Shown here in pieces: positions 42,491-42,878 of a DNA stretch of 42,878 bases (position 1 is its first letter; every line of letters starts with the position of its first letter). A program made the translations under genes and the position numbers. Origin of the DNA: Oscillospiraceae bacterium (GTDB taxonomy: Bacteria > Bacillota > Clostridia > Oscillospirales > CAG-382); assembly GCA_015065225.1 (NCBI GenBank), contig SVQR01000007.1, positions 1-42,878 of the forward strand, given 5' to 3'. The notes below the pieces were generated by a model. It searched no databases and was not told the origin of the DNA. It worked only from the letters and a program-made list of their open reading frames with translations.

Positions 42491-42878
42491 ATGGGCGGTT
42501 TTTTCGGTGCAGTCGCTAAGCGTGACGTAATGAGCGACGTTTTCTTTGGCACAGACTATCATTCACATCTCGGAACACGCAGGGGCGGTCTTGCGGCTTA
42601 CAACGACGAGGTAGGACTTCAAAGGGAGATACATAATATACAGAACTCTCCCTTCAGGACAAAATTCGAAGATATTTTCGATGAAATGAGCGGAAACGGT
42701 GCGATAGGATGTATAAGCGATACAGACCCTCAGCCACTGCTTCTCAGATCCAATCTCGGAAAGTATGCTATATGCATCATAGGCAGGATAAACAATGCCG
42801 ATGAGCTTATAGACAAGTATCTTTCCGGAGGCGGACAGTTTACAGCTATGACAGGCGGCAAGGTAAACAATACCGAGC
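42491..42878 (+). CDS. PurF-like amidophosphoribosyltransferase homologue lacking the N-terminal Cys (partial)
   Basis: A gene running off the right edge, with 129 complete codons seen. MGGFFGAVAKRDVMSDVFFG, YHSHLGTRRGGLAAYND and IGCISDTDPQPLLLRSNLGK align with the N-terminal glutaminase (Ntn-hydrolase) domain of PurF. True PurF enzymes begin the mature chain with a catalytic Cys (CGVFGI-like); here the matching position is Gly, and the HNGNLVN-like motif reads GRINNADEL. It may therefore use ammonia, or have another role. An AAAGGGG site precedes the ATG at 42491. It shares the purE transcript and ZTP control. The transferase domain is beyond the window. Confidence 0.75.
   Translation, partial: MGGFFGAVAKRDVMSDVFFGTDYHSHLGTRRGGLAAYNDEVGLQREIHNIQNSPFRTKFEDIFDEMSGNGAIGCISDTDPQPLLLRSNLGKYAICIIGRINNADELIDKYLSGGGQFTAMTGGKVNNTE

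Noticed and set aside
1..42878. tRNA, rRNA, phage or insertion-sequence genes
   Set aside because: No cloverleaf with a TTCGANNC arm, rRNA segment, integrase or transposase motif was noticed on reading; a dedicated scan was not possible.

Overview
The window reads as chromosome of a spore-forming, Gram-positive-type member of the Clostridia (Oscillospirales/Monoglobales-like; the exact family is my inference). The grounds are the clostridial S10-spc-alpha gene order, sporulation genes (a SpoIIE N-terminus and SpoVAC), S-layer-homology (SLH) surface proteins, near-consensus sigma-A promoters with mostly 17-bp spacers, and strong AGGAGG ribosome sites. SLH-anchored beta-helix proteins beside a GH127 enzyme suggest a plant-polysaccharide degrader, as described for pectin specialists such as Monoglobus.

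Layout. 1-720: start of a minus-strand spoIIE-like gene with a Spo0A-type promoter. 756-17640: one long ribosomal superoperon from a perfect promoter and a ~470-nt leader through rpsJ, rplC-D-W-B, rpsS, rplV, rpsC, rplP, rpmC, rpsQ, rplN-X-E, rpsN, rpsH, rplF-R, rpsE, rpmD, rplO, secY, adk, map, infA, rpmJ, rpsM-K-D, rpoA and rplQ, closed by a strong terminator. Several spacers between its genes hold well-paired hairpins. 17645-18200: tandem ~230-250 bp structured repeats. 18288-24527: a carbohydrate locus with a secreted SLH/beta-helix protein, a GH127 enzyme and an AraC regulator, each with its own promoter. 24618-25967 (minus): CCA-adding enzyme.

26130-31104: a lysine operon behind a lysine riboswitch and terminator. 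It holds a YgjV-family membrane protein broken by an in-frame TAG, then dapA, an SMP-30/gluconolactonase-family gene, dapB and lysA. 31131-32296 (minus): parB. 32429-32893: spoVAC without its usual partners. 33047-37490: a second, larger SLH/beta-helix surface protein. 37520-41228: a 1195-aa secreted multidomain protein of mosaic codon use. 41739-42878: a ZTP (pfl) riboswitch driving purE and a PurF-like gene that lacks the catalytic N-terminal cysteine and runs off the window.

The most interesting points are the lysine-riboswitch YgjV gene with a probable Trp-to-amber change and a lysine-rich tail, the lactonase-family gene inside the lysine operon, the Cys-less PurF paralogue, the structured RNAs between ribosomal genes, and the tandem structured repeats after rplQ.
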